Of a DNA stretch of 64,000 nt, positions 20,834 through 31,713 are shown one piece after another (the stretch's first letter is position 1; every line of letters begins with the position of its first letter). The stretch is from Geotrypetes seraphini (lineage: Eukaryota > Chordata > Amphibia > Gymnophiona > Dermophiidae), in contig NC_047096.1 of assembly GCF_902459505.1 (NCBI RefSeq), forward strand, positions 2,542,001 through 2,606,000, in the 5' to 3' direction. The notes beneath the pieces are model-generated. The model ran no database searches and was not told where the DNA came from. It saw nothing but the letters and a program-made list of their open reading frames with translations. A program made the position numbers and the translations under genes.

Positions 20834-21384
20834 TTTACAATAATCCAGTAAGTGAAAAGGCTCCACGGTCTTCCTCTGGAGCACCAAAGATGTACCAGGA
20901 TATCCGATCCGTTCATCTATTCCTCCACCCCAGGGTTTCTGAGCAACTACCACTGTTTCTTCCTGCCTCTGCAGCTCAAACCCCTTCAGAGTCTCTACAG
21001 CACCTGGGCGTCAGCACCTCCCTGCTGCAGCGCTTCAGTTGCTCTCCACAACAGGAAGCCGGATGTCATGCATCACGGAGATCCCCCCACGAGGTTTCAA
21101 AGGAGCCCTTTCTGCATTAAACTGTACTTTGGAAATCCCTGCATAATATAATACATTCTCAGCATCAACATTAAAACACTGAGAAAACGTCTTCAAAACC
21201 ACTTTGTCATTATAAGGGAGTTCTATAACCTGGGCACATGAATTTACACATTTGCTGTATGAGTAAATGCCCAGAATACAAAATGCACTTAGGTGCAAAC
21301 AGCTGCTTAATTTGCACAGTGCATATTTGCAAGGGGTATGGCTCCCAAATAGGAGTGTAATTGCAGACAATACGATGAAACTTT
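20834..21384. other. Unclassified intronic sequence
   Basis: I see no exon or recognised repeat between Helitron 1 and the CR1 copy. Confidence 0.4.
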
Positions 21385-22080
21385 CTGCCCAACGTATGGC
21401 AGCAGCCAAAAAAAGCAAACAGGATGCTAGGAATTATTAAAAAAGGGATGGTTAACAAGACTAAGAATGTATCGCTCTATGGTGCAACCTCACCTGGAGT
21501 ATTGCGTTCATTTCTGGTCTCCTTATCTCAAGAAAGATTTAGCGGCATTAGAAAAGGTTCAAAGAAGAGCGACCAAGATGATAAAGGGGATGGAACTTCT
21601 GTCGTATGAGGAAAGAATAAAAAGGTTAGGGCTCTTCAGCTTGGAAAAGAGAGGGCTAACGGGAGATATGACTGAAGTCTACAAAATCCTGAGCGGAGTA
21701 GAACGGGTACAAGTGGATCGATTTTTCACTCCGTCCAAAATTACACAGACTAGGAGACATTCGATGAAGTTACAGGGAAATACTTTTACAACCAATAAGA
21801 AGAAATGTTTTTTCACTCAGAATAGTTAAGCTCTGGAATGGGTTGTCAGAGATTGTGGTAGGGGCAGATAGCGTAGCTAGTTTTAAGAAAGGTTGGGACA
21901 AGTTCCTGGAGGAAAAGTCCATAGTCTGTTATTGAGAAAGACATGGGGGAAGCCACTGTTTGCCCTGGATCGATAGCATGGAATGTTGCTACTCCTTGGG
22001 TTTTGCCCAGGTACTAGGGACCTGGATTGGCCACCATGAGGCTACTGGGCTTGATGGGCCATTGGTCTGACCCAATCCCG
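21385..22080 (+). repeat. CR1-type LINE, reverse-transcriptase C-terminus to 3' end
   Basis: The plus strand encodes the classical CR1 C-terminal region: MVQPHLEYCVHFWSPYLKKD, then LEKVQRRATKMIKG, LGLFSLEKRGLTGDMTEVYK and a terminal FFTQ block. The 3' UTR runs to 'ggccattggtctgaccca'. One frameshift separates the last block. It is the longest sense copy of this family in the left half. Confidence 0.88.
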
Positions 22081-22119
22081 ATTGCTTAGTGGCTGTTTCT
22101 ATTCAGCCCTAAGTGGTGC

Positions 22120-22220
22120 CGCTGAAGTCCAAGAATAATTTTTTATGATTGGGAATTATTGTATTAACATAAATTGTCATTTAAGCTGTTCTGGGTTAGA
22201 AAAGTAAATAAACCTAAACC
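22120..22220 (+). repeat. L2-type 3' end
   Basis: 'taagctgttctgggttagaa' followed by 'aaataaacctaaacctat' resembles the L2-type 3' stem and a short tail. Confidence 0.45.
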
Positions 22221-22584
22221 TATCCGAGTCACTGGAGGCCCCAGAGAGCAGCTTCATCAGTGGCATAGCGAGGGTGAGAGGTGCTCCTCCCCCGTCCCTG
22301 CCCCACCTTCCCTTCCCCCACACCTCTAGTTGAAGTTCTTGCTTGCAGAGGTTAACCACATGCTCCTCGCAACCCCGTTGGCTCTCCCTCTGACGTCACT
22401 TCCTATGCGCGGGAGAACCGACGGGGTCGTTGACCGCTGTCAGCAACAAATCCAACTAGAGGTCCGGGGGAAGGGAAGGCAGAGGGGTGCTGGCCCTTCT
22501 TGCCCCTCCCCCACTACGCCACCGAGCTTCCTATTAAAGACATTCATGTCACAAAGAGATTCTTCATTCGAGCATTACACTTAC

Positions 22585-22705
22585 TTCTGCAAGAATTCCT
22601 CCAGGCCACAGAGCTTCAGAACATAGTCGTTCACGTCAATAGCACGCAGCTCGTCATGCGTGTAGCAGAGCGTCTGATAGATCAGGAGATCCACCGTCGA
22701 AGAAC
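22585..22705 (-). CDS. PIK3C2B: PIK3C2B coding exon 4
   Basis: This 121-bp exon completes codon 392 (Cys) and encodes residues 393-431 plus two bases of 432. The peptide (STVDLLIYQTLCYTHDELRA and onward to GLEEFLQ) is the core of the PI3K Ras-binding domain and is almost identical to human PIK3C2B. The acceptor is 'ccctttcag', the donor GTAAGT. The intron to exon 3 is only about 130 bp, so the two exons are close together. Confidence 0.95.
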
Positions 22706-22834
22706 CTGAAAGGGAGATGGGCAGGAAGCAATCTGTACTCATCCTCTGGCTCCAGTATCATTTTGCCCTCACCACTGCTTGCCCTGTGCCCAGCACCAGG
22801 ATGAGATGGTGGGTCTCTTTCCTGTCAGACTTAC

Positions 22835-22989
22835 AATCACAGGTGAAGGTGAGAGGCTCTCTGAGGCTGTCACACACCACAGTCACTTTAAGGCTGACTC
22901 CATGGCCCAGCTGCTCTGGGCTCAAGTTTACGGGACTCCATACAAAACCAGTGCTGGGGTAATCTGTGGTGCTGTACCCAGAGCGCAAG
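22835..22989 (-). CDS. PIK3C2B: PIK3C2B coding exon 3
   Basis: This 155-bp exon completes codon 340 and encodes residues 341-391 plus one base of 392. Recognisable blocks are GFVWSPVNLSPEQLG and VSLKVTVVCDSLREPLTFTC, the N-terminal strands of the Ras-binding domain. The acceptor follows a pyrimidine-rich 'ctctctccccccag' and the donor is GTAAGT. Its start (LRSGYSTTDYPSTG) differs more from human than the rest, as expected for a linker. Confidence 0.95.
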
Positions 22990-23394
22990 CTGGGGGGAGA
23001 GACAGAGAGAGAGAAATAAGGTAGCATTCACTTGGCCTCAATTTTGTTATGCAAGAAGCCTGTAGGAACTTGGTGACAAACCCAAAAGAACTAGGTGGCA
23101 GCTCCTACTACGGCTGCCAAGCTTTTAGAAATCGTCTGTGGAACCCCAGCTGCCTTCGGCACATGGCGACAGGATCCAAGACTTGACACTGAGGGGTGCC
23201 CTGGGCAAATCCCACAGCTGCCCTTTGTAATCTCGGGCAAGGCACGTACCCCTCCGTCGCCTCAGGTGCAAATCACACTGCAAGGACTTTGGGTACCTGA
23301 ATGTAACTCACCTGGAGCTTCTGCTGAAAACTGTCTGAGCTAAAGCCAAATTAATAACAGAAACTAGGGCAGATTAGGGAACGTTGAGGAAAAG

Positions 23395-23530
23395 AGTTTC
23401 TCAACTCAGTCCACAATAAATATGCATGAAAGAAATTTGCATAGAATGGAGGCAGGGTATGCAAATCAAGTTTATGCACCTTCAATGTGGATATCCTGAA
23501 AACCTGGCTGGCATGGGGGTTCTAGGAAGC
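23395..23530. mobile_element. Old copy of the palindromic hAT-type MITE
   Basis: 'aaatatgcatgaaagaaatt' and 'tgtggatatcctgaaaacct' match the interior of the element at 14875-15070. The ends are degraded and no target duplication is visible. Confidence 0.55.
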
Positions 23531-24839
23531 CTGACCGTGGATTAAGTTGGTCCAATAAGAAGGATCCGTTTGCTCCTTGGATTCACATTCACTTGTGAGG
23601 GAAAAAAGCAGTCAGAAGAGGCTATTCCTTTGGTGGCCAGATAGATCCCCACCCAGTCCACAAGGCCGGACCCTATGCTGAGCTTTACTGGATCCCCGCA
23701 AGGCCCAGATTGAGGATACTGGACACTGTAGATGAATTTTCAGTTGTGTATATCTCCCCCAACACACATACAAAGCTCAGCATCTCCCCTCCACTGCCCC
23801 CTCCCCACAGTTCAGTATTTCTCTTTCTCTTTTCTACCTTGACCCCCCTCGTGGCCAGGATCTCTCCTCCTCTGTATCTTGATCACCCTTCTCATGGTCA
23901 GGATCTCCACTTCTCCTCTCTACCTCCCCCCCCCAGATGACCAGAATCTCACTTTCCCTCTGTATCCCACCCAGGTGGCTAGCATCTCCTCTTCCCCATA
24001 TCACCTCCAGTTGGCCAGCAATTTCATCTCTCCTTCCATTCTACTATCCCATATCCAGCATCTGTCCCTCCCTGCAATTCTGGGCTATCGTCTTCCGCAC
24101 TGGCCCCAAGCTTAAAGACGACTCTGTACTGTGCTGAAGCGCTGCCATGTCCCTCTTTGTAAAACAGGAAGTCTGCCTCAGACAGGGCCGGGGTAAGGCA
24201 GGACTCAAGTATAGGCTTTATGCTTACAGGGCCTATGCAGCACTCACTCTGGTGTAAGAAGAGGCAGGACCACTCCACCCCCTCAAATTCTGCCTCCCTA
24301 GGTAAATACTTAGCATGCCTGGTAAAAGATTTGGCCCCATTCCCTGGTGACATAAGGTGCAAGACAATGACAGAGGATAGGAGATGGGATTTGATATATC
24401 ACTCTTCTGTGGTTACAGTCAAAGCTGTTTACATATTATACAGGGTACCCCCCAAAACACTCCTTGATTCTAAAGGGTTACAAAATCAAAACTTATTGGA
24501 ATATGTTTCTAAATAAGATGACAGCAAATGAAAGTCCCAAAAAGCGCGGTTAGCGAGATCTTACACAATCGCTTGCACTTTCACCCTTATAAGCTGTGAT
24601 TGGTGCAGAAGTTACAACCTTCAGACAATGCAACGCGACAAAATGACCAGCTGTTCCTCAAGTGGTCTCCGAGGTCACGGACATTACTGACTTTTTCCTT
24701 TGGGGGTACGTGAAAGACAGAGTGTAAGTACCTCCACTACCCACAACGCATCACTGAGTATAAACGCGCTCACGCCGGATACGCTTCGGAGAGCTCAATT
24801 ATCACATCGATGTTTGCCGAGTAACAGGTGGGGCGCACA
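23531..24839. other. Unclassified intronic sequence, pyrimidine-rich in part
   Basis: The block about 23760-24060 is strongly C/T-rich. I recognise no exon; the open frames there are low-complexity. No repeat family could be assigned. Confidence 0.4.
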
Positions 24840-25234
24840 TCGAGTGTATGTAATCAACAGATACCATATGAAATTTAGACTAATTCGGAACACGGCGGTC
24901 AGACTGATCTATGGCATGACCATGTGATGCCGCTCTACCACGAGTTGCATTGGCTCCCGATGGAAGCTCGAGTTTTGTTTAAATTGGGTTCTCTTTGCAA
25001 TAAAGTCGTGTATGGTACTGCTCCGCTCTATATGGCCGACAGATTTCTTATAGCATCCGTTCAGGGTTGTAAAAGCAAGAAATTTCTTGATCATACACTA
25101 GCATTTCAGGCAGATTCCTACGGTAAAGAATTTCGATCGTTGTTGCTTGTTCTTATAAACAATTTAGAGCCAGTTGAAAACTTCTCTCTTCTCGAAATAC
25201 TTGGCCAAATAGTTCTATTGTGTTTCCCTTGCTA

Positions 25235-25828
25235 TCCTCTATAATAAAACCCTAAGCGCGCATGTGCACTTAGGGTTTTGTGATTCCTGCACCATGCTGT
25301 GTCCTTCCCTCGCCGTATTCCATTTTGGAACACGGAGGCAGGGAACACGCCGGCGACTCCATCCAACCGCCCTCACTCACCAACCGCTGCTGCTCCTCTT
25401 CAAAGCAGCCTGCTGAGGTTCGCCGACTGGCTGTAGCGAACCTCGCAGGCCGCTCTTCACCTGGTAGCACGTTCCCTCTGACACGATCGCGGCAGAGGGA
25501 ACGTGCTACCGAGGTGGAGAGCGGCCTGCGAGGTTCACTACAGCCGGCCGCGAACCTCAGCAGGCTGCTTTGTTGAAGAGGAGCAGCGGAGGCAGGAACC
25601 ATGGAGGGAGGGAGGGAAAAAACGGGAGGGGGAGAAATGGCCATGGAGCAGGCAGGCATGGCACAACAGGGGGCCAGGGAAAGGGGGCTGCTTTAGGGGG
25701 AGGGGTGTACTAAAAAAAAAAAAAGACAGACAGACAGCGGCCAAGGAGAGAGAGAGAGAGAGAGAGAAAGAAAGACAGACACATACATCTATTCTAGCAC
25801 CTGTTAATGTAACGGGCTTAAGGACTAA
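25235..25828 (+). mobile_element. Non-autonomous Helitron 2
   Basis: The 5' end TCCTCTATAATAAAAC follows A (25234). The 3' end CTAA precedes T (25829), with the hairpin 'cacctgttaatgtaacgggc' upstream. The 594-bp body has a long palindrome (about 25390-25590), one copy of the 'ggctgctttagggggagg' unit and an AG-repeat. Its termini match Helitron 1. It is inserted in a LINE. Confidence 0.85.
25390..25590. repeat. Long palindrome inside Helitron 2
   Basis: The arms pair around 'ctgacacgatcgcggcag': 'gtagcacgttccctc' recurs inverted as 'gagggaacgtgctac', and 'gcagcctgctgaggttcg' as 'cgaacctcagcaggctgc'. The arm sequence is unrelated to that of Helitron 1. Confidence 0.88.
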
Positions 25829-26137
25829 TTTTTATTTATAATCTTTTGTAAACCGTGTTGAACTTACGGTTACGCAGTTTAGAAGCACGATGTTATGTTA
25901 TGTTATGAAACTGTAGCCTCAAAGGTGAAAGAATATTCCAATAAATTTGGCTTTTGTAACCATTGCAAACCAAGGCGTGTTTATGTGGGCACCCGGTATG
26001 AAGGTGCTTATTTTATTCCTGGGTCAGCGGAGGATGAAATGACTTGGCCAGAGTCACCTGGAGCTACAGTGGGAACCTCAGGGCGTCAGACATACATTGC
26101 AATAGGTGCTCCCGAACAGCCAGGCAGAGACACTTAC

Positions 26138-26247
26138 ACATCCAGCATGTGACAAAACGCTGCGACCTCTTCATCGCGCTCCTCAGACACCTCAAAGAGC
26201 TGGTAGCCATGAGACGGGGGCTGCAGTAGCGAGGATGGCAGGGGCAC
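26138..26247 (-). CDS. PIK3C2B: PIK3C2B coding exon 2
   Basis: This 110-bp exon encodes residues 304-339 plus two bases of 340, in phase 0 from exon 1. It carries the conserved block YQLFEVSEERDEEVAAFCHM that precedes the Ras-binding domain in human PIK3C2B. The acceptor is 'ccagtcccag' and the donor GTAAGT. The lower-similarity start (VPLPSSLLQPPSHG) is the tail of the disordered N-terminal region. Confidence 0.95.
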
Positions 26248-26310
26248 CTGGGACTGGCAGAAAATACAGGACACGGCTGAGCAAAGAGCACTATAGACAG
26301 ACATGCAGAC

Positions 26311-26780
26311 AGAGAATGACACGGGGACAAATTTAATCCCATCCCGTTCCCATAAGTTTTGTCTCTGTCCCTGCCCCATTCCTGTAAGTTCTGCCTTAAC
26401 CACACAAGCCTTGAACACTTAGGATTTTAAAGGGTTTGAGGCTTGTGCAGATGAGGTCGGAGCTTAGGCATTGGTGGAATGAGGTGTTATGACATCACAA
26501 TCTGAGCTCTAGAATGTTGCCACTTAGGGTTTTAAAAGCGTTTGAGGCTTGTGCAGATGAGGGCGGAGCTTAGGCATTGGTGGAATGAGGCATTATGACA
26601 TCACAATCTCAGCTCTAGAATGTTGCCACTTAGGGATTTATTTAAAGCCTTTGAGGCTTGTGCAGATGAGGGCGGAGCTTGCAGGAATGGGGCAGGGACA
26701 GGAAAACAACTCGTGGGGATGGGAAAGGAAAATGAGTTCCCGCGGGGACGGGAAAAAATTTGTCCCCGTGTCATTCTCTA
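26311..26780. mobile_element. hAT-like element with minisatellite, second copy
   Basis: It has the same AGAGAATGACACGGGGAC ends as 5281-6153. The interior holds about 2.3 of the 105-bp units in the opposite orientation. The flanks show only a weak, indel-bearing resemblance (atgcagac against atggaagac), so the target duplication is uncertain. Confidence 0.75.
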
Positions 26781-27645
26781 ATGGAAGACACAAAAGTAGA
26801 AACATACAGAACTAGAAACAGAAGCAACATGCTGCTTTCTAATAGAGTACTTCCCCGAATACGGTTTTTCGCCTGGGGAGGCAGGAGAGGGCAGCTGGAG
26901 CGCCGGCGAGTGAGGAAATCACTCGCGGTATTCTCCGACCGCCTCTTCCTGCACTAAAGTCAGGCTTCACCAATCAGGAGCTGCTTTGACACACAGCTCC
27001 TGATTGGTGAAGCCCAACTTTAGCACAGGGAGTCCGGGTCAGAGAATACTGCGAACGACCGGGGGCAACACTGAACTCCTTTGCAACCAAACACATTCAA
27101 CCTGGAGTAGGAGGGGCAAAGAGGAAGACATTTTAAAAAGCCTGTCTGGAAAGGGAACCTCAGAGTCTCTCAGAAGCCCCCTCCCCCCACCACCCAAAGC
27201 CACGGTCTTCTATCTCCACCACCCACTCTCTCCCGTCACCCTTTGTGTGGGAACAATGGCTGCATTGTCTATCAGGTCAGCGAACAGAAAAAGAGAAATG
27301 CAGATGGCTCCCAGAGATCCTCCATATCCAGCTCCTCTCCTGTTCCCAAAGGGAAGAGGAGAGCGAACTGAGGAAAGAAAAGCACCCCCCCCCCCTAAGT
27401 AGCATCCCCAGAACACACACACACACACACATTTCCCCCCTGTGACATCCCCAGTACACATACATACACACAAACGTACACCCCCCCAATGACATCCCCA
27501 GAACACCCCCCATCAATAGCATCCCCAGCAAATATACATACACACAAACATACATCCCCCCCAGTGACATCCCCAGTACACCCCCCCCTCAATAGCATTC
27601 CCAGAACACATAATCCCTGCTTTCTGTGACAAGACAGCTTCTCAC
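26781..27645. other. Intron of PIK3C2B with a small palindrome and CA-rich tract
   Basis: An inverted repeat (about 26964-27020, 'tcaccaatcaggagctg') flanks a 12-bp loop. From about 27395 to 27600 the sequence is an impure CA/CCCC repeat with 'acatccccag' recurring. There is no exon. Confidence 0.6.
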
Positions 27646-28628
27646 CAGCTCCATGGATATCCTGCGCTTTTTCACCGGTGAGACATTCTTCTGATTTCCA
27701 GATCTATAGGTTCGGGGTGGCACCTGAGGAGGCAACGTTTTACTACGGGCAACAGGTTTCCCTGGTGTTTCCCTATGGAAAATGTTTCTGTCCTCCTTCC
27801 AGTCCCTCGTAGCCTCTTTCAGCAGTTCTGTGTCATAAGTGGATTTCAGGTTCAACTTTACAATGGCATCGTTGATGCCATCATAATCCATCGCCGAGAA
27901 TTCTTCCTCGGAAATCCTTCTGTGCAGCAGTTTGTCATTGCTAGTCTCGCGTTCCGAGCTCAGGACATTTATAATATTTGGCTGTAACTTCTTAAAAGAG
28001 GGCGGGGAACTCTTGGAGGATGGCACCGATCCCTTCCTGAAGGATTTCATCTCTGAATTCCACATGTATGTGCGAGGTGGTGGGGGCGGGGCAAACATCT
28101 TCTTTTGGGAGACCTCATCTTGGTTGGACATCTCAGTCACAGGACTTCTGTTCACACCACTGGAAAACTTACCATCTGAGTTGTCAAAAATACACAGGTA
28201 ATCAGAGGAGTTGGGCCACGGTTCCAAAGTCCCTGATGAAGTTCTGGAGCCCTCTTGAGATGAGAGCGACTTATAATTCAGAGAGGGATCTGAGCCCGAG
28301 AGTCCACGCAATATTTTCATGCTGTTACAGTCATTCTTTACTGGTCCATAATCCGAGTCATCCCATGAGATGAGGGTCTGCTCCAGGTTCTGTTTAGCCA
28401 GGCTTAGTTCCTGGTGGGCCTGCTTATCCTGCCGGAGTCTGGCCAGGGCGTCATACTCCATCTGAAGTGCCTCCGCAAGAGCCAGCTCATGGTGACTGAT
28501 TCCAAGAGACTCCAGCGACTGCCACTGCTCACCGCTGCCCTGGGTGGCAGACATCTCTGGATGAGGGAGGTGCTATTGTTGCTTCCGAATGCAATTTAAA
28601 AGCAAAGGCATGCTGTCCAACCGGAGCC
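27646..28628 (-). CDS. PIK3C2B: PIK3C2B first coding exon, with 5' UTR part
   Basis: The start codon is at 28554-28552 and the exon codes 303 residues to 27646, ending in phase 0 before a GTGAGA donor. The 74 bases at 28555-28628 are 5' UTR after a 'cttcttgcag' acceptor. The product is the N-terminal third of class II PI3K beta. It starts with a conserved segment (ELALAEALQMEYDALARLR) and has 'LRGLSGSDPSLNY', a proline motif PPPPPRTY (about residue 156), 'DYDGINDAIVKLNLKSTYD' and 'KPVARSKTLPPQVPPRTY'. All are recognisable in human PIK3C2B, whose N-terminus binds clathrin and adaptors. I chose this ATG because similarity begins exactly there. A short upstream ATG frame lies in the UTR. Confidence 0.96.
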
Positions 28629-29934
28629 CTGCAAGAAGACAGAAGAGATAAGAGCCAAGGCCAGACCAGGTTACATATGCACCAAGATTATCTTTGAGTG
28701 CTCTGTCACCCAAAGTTGATACTTAGGTTTCTAAGGCTTTCCCCTCCATAGTTCGGCCAAGGCACCTGACTCCTGCCACGTAAGAGCTGCTGATATTTGA
28801 GGATCGAGACTCTGCTCAAGGGCATCTCACTCCTGCTCTGTACCATCCCTTACTATTCCAGTATCGATGTCTTCTCCCACACACTAAACACCTGCCTTTC
28901 CAGTACAGAGACTCTCTCCTAACATGGAGCTTTACCAATTCATCTCTCCTGTTGTTCCAGCATTCACTCCCAAAACACACACAGTGCAGTGCCAACATGC
29001 CTCACTCTTCCCTGTATTCCCCTCACTTTCCACTTTTGTTTTACTTCATGATGGTTTTGGGGTGTGAAGAAAGATCCTCTGTAAATGTTGAGAATGTTTC
29101 ACTGAAGAAAAAAAGACGGACTATGTCCCTGGGAAGGAGTTCCTCGAGCCACATTCTCCTAGGACAAGCAGGAGGCATCAGCCACATATAGGTGATGTCA
29201 AATGATAGCTCCCAATGGTAACATCATCTATATGTGGCAGATGCATCCTGCTGTCCATGGAGAACCTTCGTTACAGGTAAGTACAGGTTCCCTGAAGTGG
29301 ATCAGGAGCAGAGATGTGGACTGATATGGGCCCCACACAGAGAAGAGCCCTGTGCTGTACCACGGAGCCAAGCTATAAAAAGCCTGAGCCTGGGGCCATA
29401 TATCAGGCACCGACTCACATCATGAAACTGCCCCCAGGTGAATTCACGCCCTTCAGACTGAGAGCCATAATGATAGTATCACTTTAAGAATCCGGCAGGC
29501 AAGAAAATAAAAAAGAAGGGCACAGGATACCATTTTGGCTCTGGCAGTCATAATCTACGTTCCCTCTGTACCACCCATCTTGTCCTCATCTCATAACTCT
29601 ACTTGGCCCCTCAGAGATATTATAGAAAAACATTATAATCTATGTTATTGGAATGTTCCGATATGCACTTATTTCTAAAATTTTAGCAGGTAAAACATTC
29701 ACAAGAGTTCGAGGACAGTAGAATTACAAAAGGCATTCAATTCAATCACAATCACATAATAATTTAGTCTACTTAAGTGGCATCAAAACCTCAAGAATGC
29801 CAGGGGGGGGATTCCATAATTTTACCCCCGCCATCGTTCTAGATTTAGCATACCGAGCAGTTTCCGCCTTAATAGACGTCAATCTATACCGACTATAACC
29901 TCCCCCAACCCTGAAATGTCCTGTCTAAATTAGA
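28629..29934. other. 5' intron of PIK3C2B with one palindrome
   Basis: At 29158-29260 two arms, 'caagcaggaggcatcagcca' and an inverted counterpart near 29240, pair around a short loop. The right side continues 'gttacaggtaagtac', which looks like a splice donor. The family is not assigned. The rest is unrecognised. Confidence 0.5.
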
Positions 29935-30015
29935 TTGTAAGCTCTTCTGAGCAGGGACTGTACAGCGCTGCGTACGCCTTTCAGCACTATAGAAATAATA
30001 AATACTGTATTAGTA
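29935..30015 (+). repeat. Short interspersed repeat, 'gtaagctcttctgagcaggg' family
   Basis: 'ttgtaagctcttctgagcag', 'tacagcgctgcgtacg' and 'actatagaaataataaat' also occur at 49375-49490 (+), 49480-49600 (-) and 39905-40020 (-). It resembles an L2-type or SINE 3' end. Confidence 0.6.
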
Positions 30016-30108
30016 GTGGTTTCATAAGTATTATGTTGACACTGAATTATCTCTCTCTCATTTCAATTTCAGCGCTGTTATAAGTATATTTTTTATTGGA
30101 CTAACTTA

Positions 30109-30284
30109 TCCCCACCCCCTCTTTTACTAAAGCACAACAGCAGTTATTAGCGCAGGGAGCCGTGCTGAATGCTGCGTGCTGCTTCCGACGCTCATAGGAA
30201 CTCTACGAGCATCGGGAGCCTTGCGGAGCATTCTGCGTGGCTCCCCGTACTAAGAACCGCTCTCAGGCTTTGGTAAAAGGGGGA
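30109..30284. mobile_element. Harbinger-like palindromic MITE with TTA target duplication
   Basis: The left end 'ccccctcttttactaaagc' and the right end 'gctttggtaaaaggggga' are inverted copies. TTA flanks both sides (30106-30108, 30285-30287). The interior is also palindromic ('ctcataggaactctacgag' at the centre). Confidence 0.65.
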
Positions 30285-30572
30285 TTAATATAGTTTACGA
30301 TTCGCTTTCAAAGGCAACCCCTTCTTCCTCAGATCAGAAAGAAGCAAATGTTGGCAAAATCAGGACAGATGGGAAACTGAGGGGACTTTTCTTAAGGAGC
30401 GCTAAATGCTAAGGCATCCATTATATTCTAAGTCAGTTAGTAAGCCTTAACAAAAGGACCCCAGATTTTGCTAAGATTTGCTTATTTCTGATCCGAGAGC
30501 TAATCCTAAACTACATTATGTTAGTCCAATAAACAAGGTCTTCTTTTTAGCCTTTCTGTTTGATTTCTACAT
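30285..30572. other. Unclassified intronic sequence
   Basis: I recognise nothing in this interval. Confidence 0.4.
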
Positions 30573-30935
30573 AAGAACATAAGCAATGCCTCTGCTGGGT
30601 CAGACCCGAGGTCCATCGTGCCCAGCAGTCCGCTCACATGGCGGCCCAACAGGTCCAGGACCTGTGCAGTAATCCTCTATCTATACCCCTCTATCCCCTT
30701 TTCCAGCAGGGAATTGTCCAATTCTTTCTTGAACTCCAGTACCGTACTCTGCCCTATTACGCCCTCTGGAAGCGCATTCCAGGTGTCCACCACACGTTGG
30801 GTAAAGAAGAACTTCCTGGCATTCGTTTTGAATCTGTCCCCTTTCAACTTTTCATATTACCTTGAAGAGTGGACTAACGGCCACCACACCTTTTCACTCC
30901 AGTATCTAATCTAATCTAATCTAATCTAATCCTAT
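30573..30935 (-). repeat. CR1-type LINE 3' end followed by (TAATC)n
   Basis: The antisense CR1 tail starts 'acataagaacataagcaatg'. A (TAATC)n run at 30905-30930 follows it. That run is the complement of the GATTA tail at 8769-8797 and may start another minus-strand element. Confidence 0.7.
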
Positions 30936-31337
30936 ATTGTTGAAACTGGTTCATGGCCATCCTATTCTTTTTTTTATTATTATTATTATATATAGTTTGA
31001 ATAGTACATTATCCAATTATATAAAGGAAAAAAAGAGAAACTACATACACATTATATAATTCATCATACCTATTCTTAAATTTCAATCTGCTGATTTGTA
31101 TTGATTTTATTTTGTCTTTTTGCTACTGTTATTGTAAGTTTTATGTTGAACTGTGCTTGAAGTGCACCACCTTGGCCGAGTCTCTTCATAAGCGTGTATG
31201 CTGCCTTCTCAGAGCATCCATGAAACGTTAAGATACTCTATCCAAATCTGAAGATCTTCTTTCTGGGATAACAAATGTTTATCCCAACTGAATGCCTATG
31301 CCAAACATTGAAAATACAAGGTCAGAGTAGTGTCCTT

Positions 31338-31656
31338 CTCCCTCCGTATTTACTCGGATAGGGGATTAACAGACCCGCGAATACAGAAAAAATGCGAACA
31401 ACTTTTTCATATGTAATTTGCTGTTTTCTATTAAAAACCATCGTAAATATGGTGAAACCGCAAATAACATGGTGGGAGACCTGGCCTGTTCCTAAAGGAG
31501 AGGCAAAACACGGTGAAGAAAGTGCTGGGAATCAGCGATTTCTCTATGCAAACTGATGTAATTGGGGGGGGGGGGGGGGGGAAGCCAGCAAACTAAAAAT
31601 CGCAAATAATTGAAACCATGAATGCTGAAACCGCAGATATGAAGGGCGAAGTGTCA
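31338..31656 (-). mobile_element. Pogo/Tigger-like non-autonomous element A
   Basis: The left end 'ccttctccctccgtatttac' and the right end 'gaagggcgaagtg' are inverted. The interior ('attaaaaaccatcgtaaata') matches elements B and C in the opposite orientation. It contains an 18-base G-run (31564-31581). The ends are more diverged than in B and C. Confidence 0.6.
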
Positions 31657-31713
31657 TCCATCCAGACTCTGGTTAGTACTTCTTAAAATGTGGTGCCATC
31701 GCACCACAAACTA

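Larger units (their letters stand above)
24840..25910 (+). repeat. LINE C-terminal fragment interrupted by a Helitron
   Basis: From 24870 the plus strand encodes a LINE C-terminus with one frameshift (RNTAVRLIYGM, then ELHWLPMEARVLFKLGSLC). After the Helitron at 25235-25828 the LINE 3' end continues as 'cttttgtaaaccgtgttgaa' with a TTATGTTATG tail to about 25910. Confidence 0.7.

Noticed and set aside
20069-20953. Open frame of 294 codons on the minus strand, and 239- and 222-codon frames on the plus strand, in the same place
   Set aside because: They are translations of the Helitron minisatellite. Frames stay open because the unit is purine-rich and nearly stop-free; the proline/leucine or glycine/glutamate repeats have no domain.
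26964-27020. Inverted repeat as a miRNA hairpin
   Set aside because: Arms are only about 22 bp of simple palindrome without flanking stem or bulge pattern; no expression evidence is available.
27210-27598. Cysteine/valine/glycine-rich open frames (60-98 codons, minus strand)
   Set aside because: They translate an impure CA/CCCC repeat.
31564-31581. Long G-run (also near 13795 and 43480) as a biological signal
   Set aside because: Homopolymer length is prone to sequencing and assembly error and no context supports a function.
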